Assembly: GCA_032622095.1 (NCBI GenBank)
Contig: CP136062.1
Span: forward strand, 160,574,875 to 160,638,874
DNA: 64,000 bases
Reading direction: 5' to 3'
Origin: Siphonodentalium dalli
Lineage: Eukaryota; Mollusca; Scaphopoda; Gadilida; Siphonodentaliidae
A program made the position numbers and the translations under genes. Within the stretch, counting starts at the first letter, position 1, and every line of letters begins with the position of its first letter. A model generated the notes under the pieces. It was not told the DNA's origin and searched no databases. It was given only the letters and a program-made list of their open reading frames with translations. Of this stretch, positions 1 to 10,816 are shown piece by piece.

Positions 1-600
1 AATTGGCGGACGGAACCCAAATTCGAACTTGAGCTGTCTTTTCTCCTAATAAACCCACATACCAAATTTGATTGAAATCGGTTCACTCTAACTAAAGTTA
101 TCATCCGGACAACAAATTTCATGGATTTTCTAAGTCAAATTACGTCAAAAAAGGGGCCATAACTCTCGCAAAAATTATCGGATTAAAACGAAATTCGGAC
201 TTGAGCTGTATTTCGATATATGTAATCCACAAAAATACGGGTTTTGCTTATAAACATTCCAAAATCGAGTTATCATCCGGAAACCAAAAAACATAAGAAA
301 AACTGAATTTTCTGAGTCGAAAAAGGGGCATAACTCTGCCAAAAATGGTCGGACAGAACCCAAGTTCGAACTTGACCTGTGTTTTGGTGGGAGAAAGTAA
401 TATAACAAATTTGGATTCATTCCGATAAACTATACTAAAGTTATCATCCGGACAACAAATTTCAAGGATTTTCTAAGTCAAAAAACGTTAAATAAGGGGC
501 ATAACTCCGGTGAAAATTGGCGGGCGGAACCCAAATTCGAACTTGAACTTACTTTTACTAATTTTGGTTCACTCTAACTAAAGTTATCATCCGGACAACA
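1..600. repeat. about 170-bp tandem repeat, roughly 3.5 units
   Basis: The phrase GGAACCCAAATTCGAACTTG (or a close variant) recurs near 11, 180, 351 and 520, so the period is about 170 bp. Each unit also carries 'CATAACTC', 'TTATCATCCGGA' and 'TTTCTAAGTCAAA'. It is open in no long frame and looks like dispersed invertebrate repeat DNA. It lies inside the large first intron of LSM14. Confidence 0.8.
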
Positions 601-604
601 GGTT

Positions 605-636
605 AACGGACGGACGGACGGACGGACGGACAGACC
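605..636. repeat. (GGAC)n microsatellite
   Basis: Seven or so GGAC units close the tandem repeat, followed by CAGACC and a CCTTTTTTTCAAAAGGG inverted motif. A similar GGACGGAC tract is at 61687-61715. Confidence 0.85.
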
Positions 637-639
637 AAT

Positions 640-1775
640 ACTATAATACGGCCTTTTTTTCAAAAGGGCGTATAAAAAGGAGTCTTCAGAGGAATCTGCT
701 GCAACTATACTGTGTGTCAGGCAACTATGTACAGTGAAATACATGCAATAATACTCAGACTGAGGCACTGACTATCCTTCCTGTCCATTGTGTTAAATGC
801 ACAGCCCTCAAAATTAGCTACACAGAAGGAAATACAACAAAAGGTGTGCACTCGCGTGCTAGCATACCCCCCACCGTGGCAAATTCAACCCGCATTATCC
901 GTAAACCCAACAAAAAAGATTTTAAAGAAAAATTTGGATTAATAATATCGATACAGCATCCACAAAAAATCCCAAAATTTTCAAAGTCAAAATAAGTCGA
1001 AAATGAAGTGTAATGTTAGGAAAAACAGTCCGAGCCAACCCTGAGCTGCATAATGTAGAGAGTGTGTTGAGAGAAGCATGTATACCAAAAATCATATTTG
1101 TTAAAGTTATTAAGTCGGACAGAATTTTCCAAGTCAAAATAAGCGAAAAGTAAGGAGTATTAAACTTAAACGAGAGGCCGGTCACGATCGGCAGATGACG
1201 TTAACCCATCCCTTGGCAATAGTAAATTACTATGATCGGAATCATAAATGAGAGTTTTGGTGTTGAATTATAGAGTATACTGTTATGTACTATTAGAGAC
1301 AAATGTACATAACACAAACTATTGGAACTTATGGGTCACTCGCATTTATATAAGAGAATGCACTGGTACAGCCTTGGGTTAAATGTGAAAGGTGGCCTGG
1401 ACATGGAATACTTGGGTTAAGAGAGTCCAATTTAAGTTTACAATAATAATGTATCAAATTCTACCAACAATATAGTCTACAGATAAGCCACCTCACTGCT
1501 GACCCATTAATATCTATTATATAGCAGAGTTGTCAACAAATCACAAGAATTGTTTATGTTGAACACTGACTTCTCTATTAAACCAATATCAATTATAATG
1601 ACCTCAGACCATCTGAAGATATCACTCTACAGCACAGATGTCCAAGTCTACTGTTAATACCATGTGATGTTTATTGTTGAATCTTTATTTTAAATTAGAT
1701 ACCATAGCTTTCTTTATCAGATTATTTGCACATCAATTGGCATAAGACTGCAGGGTTCCTGCACCTATTTTCATA
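640..1775. other. LSM14 intron 1, mostly unassigned
   Basis: No exon or complete element is seen. A single half-copy of the CGCATTTATATAAGAGAATGCACTGG hairpin family lies at about 1331-1375. Confidence 0.5.
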
Positions 1776-1868
1776 TGAAATTCAAGGGTTTTCAAGGAGT
1801 GTAGGGGGCCAAAATTCAAGGGTTTTCAAGGAGGCATATACTCAAATTTCAAGGGTTTTCAAGGACAG
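1776..1868. repeat. TTCAAGGGTTTTCAAGGA tandem repeat
   Basis: Three units of TTCAAGGGTTTTCAAGGA are separated by variable 14-18 bp linkers. Confidence 0.75.
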
Positions 1869-1879
1869 TCATGTGTCAA

Positions 1880-2213
1880 TATGTAAATACCCCGCTGGAC
1901 AAAACAAGTGTCCATTGACACCGCGGTGTATTTGCCGTTCAGCCGCGGTGTCAGAGTTTGTAACTGCAGTTGAGCACCGCGACCGAACAGCAAGTACACT
2001 GCGGCCGAATGGCAAGTTCACTGCGGCCGAACGACATCTACCCTTGCGGCCGAATGACATGTACACCAAGGTTAGATTTCTGGTTTGTATCGTCTTTTTT
2101 AAAATCAATACCGAAAATTCGGTATTGATAGTTTTGATTCGGTATGGTAAATCGGTATTACGCCGATACCGATACCGCACAGTAAATACCGAGTACCGCC
2201 CATCTCTAAACAA
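1880..2213. mobile_element. mosaic: CCGCGGTG-rich element joined to a hAT-like end
   Basis: Positions 1880-2090 contain CTGGACAAAACAAGTGTCCA and repeated CCGCGGTG/GCGGCCGAA motifs that recur at 11046-11432. Positions 2100-2213 match the inner and right end of the element at 20980-22003 (CCGATACCGATACCGC, then CCGCCCATCTCTA). Both parts look non-autonomous. Confidence 0.6.
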
Positions 2214-2817
2214 TATTTAAATTTATATTAGCTCAGACACCTACCAGAACGTGTGTATAATTCTGTAATTATTTAATCCAAAAATCCAGTAAGAAAACAT
2301 GTTGACAAAACATCGTTAAATGGCCGAAGTAGGGAGGAGCTAACATCACATGACTACGTGCAAATTACTGCGCATGGAAATGTCACCGAACATGATTCTG
2401 CAACCTGCATGACTGTATCAGGAAGTTAACAGTATGCATGTGTAACAAATTGGAATTAGTTGTAAAAACTACACGCATGCGCAGATTGTAGTTACCCTCA
2501 ACTTGAATTATATCAGGCTACATGAATTGTACTCTCAATGTGAACGCATGTGATTACCTTGACATGTGCACGGGGAAATTCATGAAATGATGGGTCACAT
2601 GCAATGATCGACAAACACACGACATGTCAGTGTTTACGTAAGTACTGTTATTTGTCGGATTTTAAGGATAAATGACATGTAGGTGAGTGGATGGTTTCAC
2701 ACTTGTATTAGTGTTTAGTTGATAAATACATGTGCGTTGGTCATAATTGTTACTTTTATAAGTTTTATTGAAAATCTACTCGCTTATAAGTTATAGCGTT
2801 TATCTGTATCTGTAGTT
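2214..2817. other. LSM14 intron 1, nothing recognised
   Basis: AT-rich sequence with no conserved coding stretch and no complete repeat that I can match elsewhere in the window. Confidence 0.5.
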
Positions 2818-3177
2818 GTTACGTCCTAGTGACCAAAGCTGGCTTTTACAGGACGGTCACTAGGACCACAGGAGCTTGGAATTTGGTCAAAACCCCTCTT
2901 TTATTGGCAGAACCACCACCCGGGACCATAGGTCACGGAAGGAACGAAACACGAATTTGTTGCCACCCATTTTGAACTCAACTGTATTCCTACAAAAAAT
3001 ATATTTTCACTAAAAACTTTTGGTACCTCTTACACCTTAGATGCCAATCTACAACATTCCATAGGTATATTTTTCCAGTTCTTCGAAAACCTCACTTTAT
3101 TTCGGTAATGTATTGTAAATTCACCAACGAACACAAATCTGCGACACCTCCATCACCCGTTCTAGAATCTGAATGAC
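2818..3177 (+). repeat. left arm of the long inverted repeat
   Basis: Pairs with 8604-8928 in inverse orientation with high identity. It begins GTTACGTCCTAG and ends near CGTTCTAGAATCTGA. Confidence 0.85.
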
Positions 3178-4254
3178 AAATGGCACAAAACCATTTTTCC
3201 GGAATAACAAAGTCGGAACGAAATAAAATCGAAACCTAAATTTAAAGTCCGCGAAATTCAAAAATATTTGAAAGTGCGTGCGGTTTTCGAACTTAGGCGC
3301 CAGAAAACTTAAATCAGTTTATGTTTGCGTCATACTATGCGCGTTTTTGATGATCTTATCCTGTTGTTTTGTGTATTTTCTTGAAATTTTTTGTATTTGT
3401 CTGTCTGCTGTTATCATCTGATGAAAATGACGACTGTCCAAGAAGATATTCTTCATTTGACTGAATGGTAATTTGTACAAATATTTCATATATAATTTAT
3501 TTCTATTTATGGCACGACCACGTGGTATTGTTTTTTTCTTCTTGTTTTATGTTCGTTATGTACCGGTAGGCCTACATGTATATGTACTACTTGACTTTGT
3601 AATGCTACTGGTTGCAATTATTGGTCATAAGGGGACCAAAAATCTCTCTCTCTCCCCCCTCTCTCTCTGAATAACTAGTTTATAAATTTGTGTTAGTGAT
3701 AAACTCGCTAACATAAATTTTATGTAATAAGCAACTATAAGTATTGTTAACTGCACCGGTACCAGGATCTATAAATAGTATACGTCACTCGTGAGTCGTA
3801 ACGAATCAGCACCAAAACTCTTAAAAGAATGGCTTTATGCATATTATATAGCCTGTGCTCATGAATTGGAAATTCAATTTTTAAATTCAAGACAGCTAGC
3901 CACCATCGGCATTGATTTTCTCAAAATCAAAAATACCAAAAAAATATTAATAACATTACTTAATGTAACTTTCGCTGATGGGGTCATTGTCACAAGGCTC
4001 CGCGATCCGATCACATTCGTAGCCAGGTTTTTTAATCGATCACAAATGTAGCCAGCTTTTCTATGGCGATCACATTCGTAGCCAGCTTTTCATATTCAGG
4101 CGAGCCCCAATGAATAGTGCTGGGCGATATGACGATATATCGGGTATAGCCGGTTTTCATTTTGATATCGTCAATAATATCGTCTGAAATAAAAATATCG
4201 TAATACCGTCCCAAGTTATAATATTCTCCATGTACAGACCTTCTCAAAAGTAAT

Positions 4255-4445
4255 GGCCCTTCCGACCGCGTTGGAGTAACGTTACGACCGCGTTGATCCA
4301 ACGCGGTCGTAATGTTACTCCAACGCGGTCGTAACGTTACTCTCAACGCGGTCGAGGAAACCGTCAACGCAACATAACGCGGTCGGCATGACCACCAACA
4401 CAACAAACGCGGTCGAGATAACCGTCAACGCAACAAACGAGGTCG
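4255..4445. repeat. ACGCGGTCG-rich array
   Basis: Short units built on CAACGCGGTCGTAACGTTACT alternate with GATAACCGTCAACGCAACAAACG. Related pieces recur at 5985-6050, 6185-6245 and 7420-7560 inside the same large element. The GC content is well above the surrounding DNA. Confidence 0.7.
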
Positions 4446-4739
4446 GGAGAATAGCTTCTATCTATCTACTTGATACTCAATCGCCCTCAATTTGCTGAAG
4501 ATTATGTGGAGCTTATCAACTGTAATAATAATTATTGAATAACATTGTAAACAAGAACTTTGAGACATGAACTCATTTTATTAAAAAAACATTAAATTGA
4601 AAAGAGAAAATGAACGACGCCACCAATTTTAGTTTCATACAATTTTCTGATAGGAAACAGAACGAAGTGTTGTAATCAATCGAGACGGTGACCGTGTGTT
4701 TGGCTTGGGTGATGCATGATTTATTGGTGATGTTTTACA

Positions 4740-5620
4740 TTTACATTTATAATTTTTCTAAAAAAAAAAGAAGAAAAAAAATGCAGATCACATCGATTGC
4801 GCTGCACGAATTAATAGAGATGCAATTGAGTTTTCTAACAAACAAAAAACTTTGAGTTCACGTCGCAATGTACATGTACGTGTATTCTTTGAATATTTAA
4901 TATTCAGCGTCACCTCCTAATAAAGGTCATAATAACCTGTACGCCAAGGGTCCAATGTCATTTGAAATCTTCGTGAGGGTACGATAAACACACATCTACA
5001 TTTACACGCACGTTCGTAATTGATACATGGATATACATGTACAGTGATGCAAATAATTTAGAATATTAATTAGCCATGTGTTGTGAAATACATGTAAAAC
5101 AAACAGCGCATAGATTTTGTTACCAGTGATTTGTCACTTTAACCAACAGACCGCGGATCAAAAGCATGCCGCGAATGATTGACAGCGATGTCAATAGACG
5201 CAAATACAATACGGGGCATGTCTTCGGTAAAGTTGGAAGTGATACCCTGACATTGTGACTCAAACGGAATTCTCGATTGAAAACGTGCTGTCATAACTTC
5301 GTCGGTTTTGATTGGCTAGTGACCACTCGATGAAGTCTTGTTCAGGTGTTACTTAATTCATTGATGATGAAATAACGAAATCATTCGTAGTCAATGGTGC
5401 CTCGAAGAGACCAACAATGTATAATCCGCTATTGTGTAGGCATGCAGCATATGATAAATATTAACTTTCTTTTTACCGTAGGATATCATATATAAGTTGA
5501 ATAATTTTGTTAAATTCAGTTTTTTTTTCACCGGAATTAAATCACTGCAATTCAATTATTTATTTGTCTTCATCAAATATTTGAAAACAATGTACAATGT
5601 ACATTTGAAGATCCAAGCGC
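4740..5620. repeat. internal unit copy 1 of the long-inverted-repeat element
   Basis: Landmarks GCGCTGCACGAATTAAT, TTTGAATATTTAATATTCAGCGTCA and TTTTGATTGGCTAG occur in the same order as in 6320-7395, giving a diverged tandem duplication of roughly 1 kb. Confidence 0.7.
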
Positions 5621-6319
5621 CGTCCGACGCAGTAGATACCAAATTAGACAAATTTTTTTTTTTTCTAGATTTCCGGGTTATAAAAGAAAACTTTAATATA
5701 CATGTAGTCACCATCAATTATTATGTCACATAAATCGCAAAAAAAAACACACAAATGTCCACCGTTTTATTATCGATCTATATTTACATATGTTTGTGGT
5801 TTTACATTGAAAACGAGTACAAACTATCATAATTTAAACGCTCTTTATTACATACCACATTTCGGTGTAAACATGGACGCTCTTTATTAGAAGCGACAAT
5901 TTGAATTTTTTTGCAAGACTGACAACAAGTGAGTTAAATGTATTCTCTTGAAAGCCGATATCTAGTCATCAAAACCTCATATAATAAACGCGGTCAAGTT
6001 AACCGTCAAGGCAACAAACGCAGTTGAGATAACCGTCAACGAAATGGAATGTTATCAAAATAATACAATGTTGTTTGCGTGACGAGAGTAATGCGTTCTG
6101 ATTAGTGTTAAATGTTTTACATATAGGCCCACATTTAGATTTTTCCGGAAAAAAAACTAATAAATAAATGTAGATCACGTTGATCACAACGCGGTCGAGT
6201 AAACCGTCACGCAACAAACGCAGTCGAGATAACCATCAACGAAATGGAACGTTTCCAAAATAATACAATGTTGTTAACGTGATGGGAGTAATGCATGATA
6301 GATTTGTGTTAAAATGTTT

Positions 6320-7395
6320 TACATATTGGCCCACATTTAGATTTTTTCCGGGAAAAAATAATAAATTAATGTAAATCACGTTGATCGCGCTGCACGAATT
6401 AATGGAAATGTAATCGAGACTGCTAACAAACAAAACATATTGATGTCACGTCGCTATGTACATGTACATGTGTTATTTGAATATTTAATATTCAGCGTCA
6501 TATCCGATTAAATGTCGATTACCTGTACGCTCATGTATATAGACCAAGGGTATTGTGTCAGTTCCGATGTCGGCCGAAACTGTATGAAACAATAAAGCGC
6601 GTTTATATACGCCATAAACAAACGCCATGAAAAATTCCAGAAATGTTCACGACGCTCGTTATGTATGCCACTATACACGTGCATGTACATGTAGCATTAA
6701 ATAAACCAATAATCATTATAAAATAAACACAATTTGTGATTTATGTCGAAGAATATCATGACTCGATTATTCGGACTTTCATCAGCCTCTCGTCGGCAGT
6801 TTGTAAAATATTATCCAGATATCAGTGCCCCTTTAATACAAGGAAACCATAACTTCCCCCCATCGCGAACCTCTATTGGACCACACACACTGCTGAATGG
6901 TGACATTGTCTCGTTCTTTGAAGTTATTATTAAATTTAGATCAAAGGAATTTCTGCAAGATATTTTTATACCATGTAGCAACTTTGTGAAGATGACTCCT
7001 CCTACCAGCTTGTATTCTGTATTGATTGACTGTGATTCAAACACAGAATTCTCGACTGGACACGTGCAAGCATAACTTTGTCTGTTTTGATTGGCTAGCG
7101 GACATCGTGTGCCACAATGATCACTCAATGAGGCCGTGTCGCTTTCGTGATTATGAAATAAACTTACTCAACGTGGCTTCGAAGAGACGTTACATGTTTC
7201 AGTAATTGTCCGCTTTTGTATTGGCAAGCATACATGTATGGTAAATATTAATTACTTTTTACCGTACTAGTAGTATATATAAGTTTAATAATTCAGCTAA
7301 ATTCTGTTTTTCTCAACAGAATTAAATCACTTTGCAATTCAGTTTATTTATGTGTCCTATTTAAATATTTAAAAACAAAACATATACATTTGAAA
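6320..7395. repeat. internal unit copy 2 of the long-inverted-repeat element
   Basis: Diverged counterpart of 4740-5620. A partial third copy of its left part (the GGCCCACATTTAGATTTTTCCGG region) is at about 6055-6180. Confidence 0.7.
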
Positions 7396-8603
7396 ACGTG
7401 TGTGCGACTGTGCGTTGATCCTTAGCGCAACGTGTTTAACGTAAACGCAGTCTGCGTTAAACTTCAACACGGTCCGTTGATTTTCAACGCGGTCGTAACG
7501 TATCACCAACGCGTTATCAACGCAAAAACCGCGTTACGTTGACCACGTTGAGGACCGCGTTAAAAGGGCCACTTATTTTGAGAAGGTGTGTAGGTTGAAA
7601 CCCATCATATGCAACAAACAGGGAAGTTAGAGCAAGTATAAATGTATAATAGTCCCAAACTTCCCGGAAATGCACAGTCGAAAAAGTTAAAAAACATCGG
7701 AGCACATGCTTGTCAAGTTGGATATGCTTCGTTGGAAACATCAAAGCGCTATCATTAGTTGGCGACGTTGCGAGATGATTGGTATGTCGCGCGCATGCGA
7801 CTGGCACAATGACCTCCTTTCAAGTTGGTGCAGCTTGCTCTATCAACCGTAACCGGTTGCTTGGAGGCGGATAACGATGTCAGATTTTTATTGACCAAAC
7901 TAGCTGATCGTGTCAATGTGTGCAAATTGCGAGTAAAATTATTTTGTGGACATGTGCCGTACGGATCATGGCATCACTATCACTTCAACGAACGTCAAAT
8001 TCACAAACTAATTGAACATGTCTATATTTATTTTCCTCGGCTAAAAAAATGCGGACGCAAATTCATTTCGCGTTGGGTTTTGCCTCGGCACTGCCCATTG
8101 TCGATGCTAATTCCCAGGGCTGCCGTATACTATGTGCATTGAAGTCTCACGGTGCTACCAACTACTAGTACCAATTACCACTAATAAATAGTCTCACAAA
8201 TGACCAATTCCTCATGAATAAATAAAATGGAAATTTGAAACCGAATGTGGTCCTTAATGTGTGGTGTTGAGCGCTATGGTTGAAGGGATATAACTCTAAA
8301 AAATTATGCGAAAATGGACGTGGGCCTTGTTATATGATTATATCCCTTTATTTCAAAGTTATTGTTTTCTCTGTCGGCAAACTGTCAGCAGCCATGTTTT
8401 TATGCAAATGAGCCCAAAATGATTCGTTCCCATCTAGACGCCAATGTTATCATCCATCAAAAAGTTCATGATGATCTCGGTACGGTCATGTAATAAACAT
8501 GTAATCAGCAGCTATGTTCGAAATTATAAACGGTACTTTCATGCTATCCGTCTCCGGATCATAGTTTTAAAGTTTCCGCATATTTTGGTACCAGTTCCGC
8601 TAC
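7396..8603. other. right interior of the long-inverted-repeat element
   Basis: Contains an open frame at 7825-8142 without recognisable motifs and the GGGATATAACTC/TTATATCCCTTT region. I see no domain. Confidence 0.4.
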
Positions 8604-8928
8604 TCAGATTCTAGAACGGGTGATGGAGAATACGCAGATTTGTCTTCGTTGGAGAATTTACAATACATTACCGAAATAAAGTGAGATTTTCGAAGAACTG
8701 GAAAAATATACCTATGGAATGTTGTAGATTGGCATCTAACTTCTAAGGTGTAAGAGGTACCAAAAGTTTTTGGTGAAAATATATTTTTTGTAGGAATACA
8801 GTTGGGTTCAAAATGGGTGGCAACAAATTCGTGTTTCGTTCCTTCCGTGACCTATGGTCCCGGGTGGTGGTTCTGCCAATAAAAGAGGGGTTTTGACCAA
8901 ATTCCAAGCTCCTGTGCTAGGACGTAAC
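8604..8928 (-). repeat. right arm of the long inverted repeat
   Basis: Inverse copy of 2818-3177, ending CTAGGACGTAAC at 8928. Confidence 0.85.
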
Positions 8929-9307
8929 GATGGAACGTACATGGCGTGAGCCATGCTGCTACTTTCCAATGGATCTATGACAGTGATAGAACTATCGCTA
9001 CTAATACTATTATAAATAAACTAGTTTTAAGAATCTCATTTGTAAAGCACCAATGGTAATGAAACTAGATCGGAAACTTTACTAAAGAACGATTTCAGTT
9101 TCACAACTTCAATAATCATGGACATAAAAACTTACAATGTCTTCATTTTTCAATTCAATAACAAATTATTTTCCAACGTCCAAAGGGTCCAACAGAAATA
9201 ATTGGACGGCAACTATGGAATATGATACATATAATTTATGTGCACAGCACTGGGTCGTTGTATTAAGCAGTATAAAATAAACGAACTGTCTTTGTCAAAA
9301 TGTTTAC

Positions 9308-9428
9308 CTTTGGCCAAAGCGACAGTTGATTCGTTTGGGTCAATTGTGTACAAGATTCCTTCATATCTTATTTCGGCCTTCGAAATAAGACTGATTTTAC
9401 TCCCAAGATAAGGAATTCCGCCGCTCAT
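9308..9428 (-). CDS. LSM14: LSM14 homolog (RAP55 family), first coding exon only
   Basis: The 40 codons read [20 protein letters not shown]... and continue with [20 protein letters not shown]. This is the N-terminal LSm domain of the LSM14/RAP55/Scd6 family, which starts with this pattern in animals. These proteins bind mRNA-decay and translation-repression partners in cytoplasmic P-bodies. The exon ends GCCAAAG|GTAAAC with a good donor, leaving one base of a split codon (phase 1). No exon 2 is visible between 1 and 9300, so intron 1 is longer than 9 kb, and the FFD/TFG and RGG parts of the protein are outside the window. The start codon lies 206 bp from that of TAF4 on the other strand. I am confident of the family but cannot say A or B type. 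Confidence 0.93.
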
Positions 9429-9521
9429 GGCTGTTTTAAAGCCTGATTAGCGACAGAGAAGAAAGATGATGTTGGATTGCTTTCAACGATCAGCAGAACA
9501 TCAGTTTTTGGTTTACTCGAA

Positions 9522-9617
9522 ATGGCGATTCTTCAACTGAATTGCACGAGATGGCGCTGGCGTTCCAAAAACTATCCCATGAGGCATCAGTTCGCGCATG
9601 CGCTCTTCATTCTGTGA
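9522..9617 (+). other. upstream open reading frame in the TAF4 leader
   Basis: An ATG at 9522 (GAAATGGCG, purine at -3 and G at +4) opens 31 codons ending TGA at 9615-9617, just ahead of the TAF4 start. It would matter only if transcription begins upstream of 9522. A further ATG at 9551 is in frame with TAF4 and would add 28 residues that resemble nothing known in the family. Confidence 0.4.
9594..9603. promoter_or_regulatory. NRF1-like site GCGCATGCGC
   Basis: A perfect 10-bp palindrome matching the core of the NRF1 (nuclear respiratory factor 1) consensus, common in bidirectional housekeeping promoters. Function is inferred from the motif alone. Confidence 0.6.
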
Positions 9618-9631
9618 ATGATCGGTCTAGT

Positions 9632-9641
9632 GAAATGGCGG
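9632..9641 (+). promoter_or_regulatory. YY1-like motif overlapping the TAF4 start codon
   Basis: GAAATGGCGGCC fits the YY1 consensus (AANATGGCGGC), a motif often found at or just after the transcription start, with the ATG used as initiator. This is motif evidence only. Confidence 0.45.
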
Positions 9642-10816
9642 CCGTGAATCCCTTGGATGATATTTTGTCTTCTGATGTGGATGATAACGCCGTTAAAGAC
9701 TTAGTCACTTCACTAGAGTCATTGATCAAAGACCCGAGCAGCACTCCTCGAGATAACACTATAAATTCAAATCATATTGACAGCACACCTATAATTGGGG
9801 CATCCAATAACAGTGCTTCTAGTTTACCCTCGTCCCCGTACACATTGAATCCATCTAGTGCACTCGACAATAAGTCATTGTCACTGCAGACTCATTCGCC
9901 GGTGTCCCAAATCAATGACGTCGGTGTTAAACTGCCACTAACGGACAGTCAAATTATTGGTATATCATCAATACAGAATGCAAATAATTCACGAACTCCT
10001 GGCAGTGTTGGTAGTGTATCTCAATTCAATCAGATTAATTCTCAGCATCATACTATTCATAGCCACATTAAAGCTGAACCTGGGCAAGGTATTTCAACAA
10101 TTGGTGGTGTCAAATTAATTTCACAACATCATAGACCTCAACCAGCAGTTGTGACTTTACCAGGAAATGCACAATTTGTACCGAACAACGTGAATAGTGG
10201 TGTGAGGGCTATTGTCCCTAATTCTGTGTCAATTCCTATGTGTGTAAATTCTCCACAGGCTGTAGTCTCAAATGTGCTTTCAAACAGTGCTATAACAAGC
10301 TATGCGACGGCAGATCGTATCGTTGCATCGCAAAGTTTAACTGATCCTCACGGGAACAAACTTCTGCATAATAACAGTTTGATGACTGACAAGAAAAATG
10401 GAGCAGTATTGTTAAAACAGGAGATCAAACAGGAAAGGGTTGGATCACCGTTAGTTCATGCTGCTGGCAAGGATGTTTCTTCTATTCTGAATTCTGGACA
10501 AATTCCTGTGAATGTGAAGTCATCTACTGCTAATTCTGGTGTTTTCACCGTACGGACGTCACAGCCTCATGGTCATAATATGATGATGAGGCAACCCATG
10601 GCTAGTCAAGGAAATAGTGCTCCGATGCAAATAGTTAATGTTAGTGCTACTGGTGCGTTGAGAGCACCTGTTTCAAATGTGCAATTGACACAAAGTAAAG
10701 CTCCAGTGAGGGTTAATACCCCAATCAGGATCTCTTCACAACATCAACACCAACATCAACAACTTCAACATCAACATCAACAGGTCAACATAGCTCCGCG
10801 GCCAGGAGGACCTACG
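9635..10816 (+). CDS. TAF4: TAF4 exon 1
   Basis: Encodes residues 1-394 and ends CCTACG|GTAAAC in phase 0. The conserved N-terminus is followed by a low-complexity Ser/Asn/Gln-rich region. Three consensus SUMO acceptor motifs are visible: IKAE near residue 147, then LKQE and IKQE close together near residue 266. The exon ends in a His/Gln tract (QHQHQHQQLQHQHQQ). Reading continues 24 nt past the donor to a stop, which would only matter if intron 1 were retained. Confidence 0.95.

Larger units (their letters stand above)
2818..8928. mobile_element. 6.1-kb element with long terminal inverted repeats
   Basis: The ends GTTACGTCCTAG and CTAGGACGTAAC are inverted copies, and the inversion continues for about 330-360 bp (2818-3177 against 8604-8928). 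Shared landmarks are CACAGGAGCTTGGAATTTGG, the CACCCGGGACCATAGG block and TTCTAGAATCTGA. The left arm has an extra piece of about 35 bp (TGACCAAAGC...GGTCACTAGGAC). The interior holds a GC-rich 'ACGCGGTCG' array and two diverged copies of a kilobase-scale unit. No convincing transposase was seen, and no exact target-site duplication is visible. Confidence 0.75.
9429..9634. promoter_or_regulatory. shared divergent promoter/5' leader region of LSM14 and TAF4
   Basis: Only 206 bp separate the two start codons, which point away from each other, so both transcripts must start in or overlap this segment. It has no TATA box in a sensible place. It holds an NRF1-type palindrome, several ATGGCG motifs and a short upstream open frame. 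A bidirectional housekeeping promoter is the likely reading. Confidence 0.75.

Noticed and set aside
1726-2220. Open frame of 164 codons on the plus strand (and one on the minus strand over the same place)
   Set aside because: It lies across the tandem repeat and the CCGCGGTG/hAT mosaic and has no family features.
7825-8142. 105-codon frame inside the long-inverted-repeat element as a transposase piece
   Set aside because: I see no catalytic motif or recognisable domain, and its neighbours in frame do not extend it.
1-9300. Second exon of LSM14
   Set aside because: I looked on the minus strand for the continuation of the LSm domain (VRSFGTEDR-type sequence) and found none; it must lie outside the window.
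9542-9634. TAF4 translation starting at 9551
   Set aside because: The family's conserved N-terminus begins at the 9635 ATG; the extra 28 residues resemble nothing known. Left as an option in the findings.
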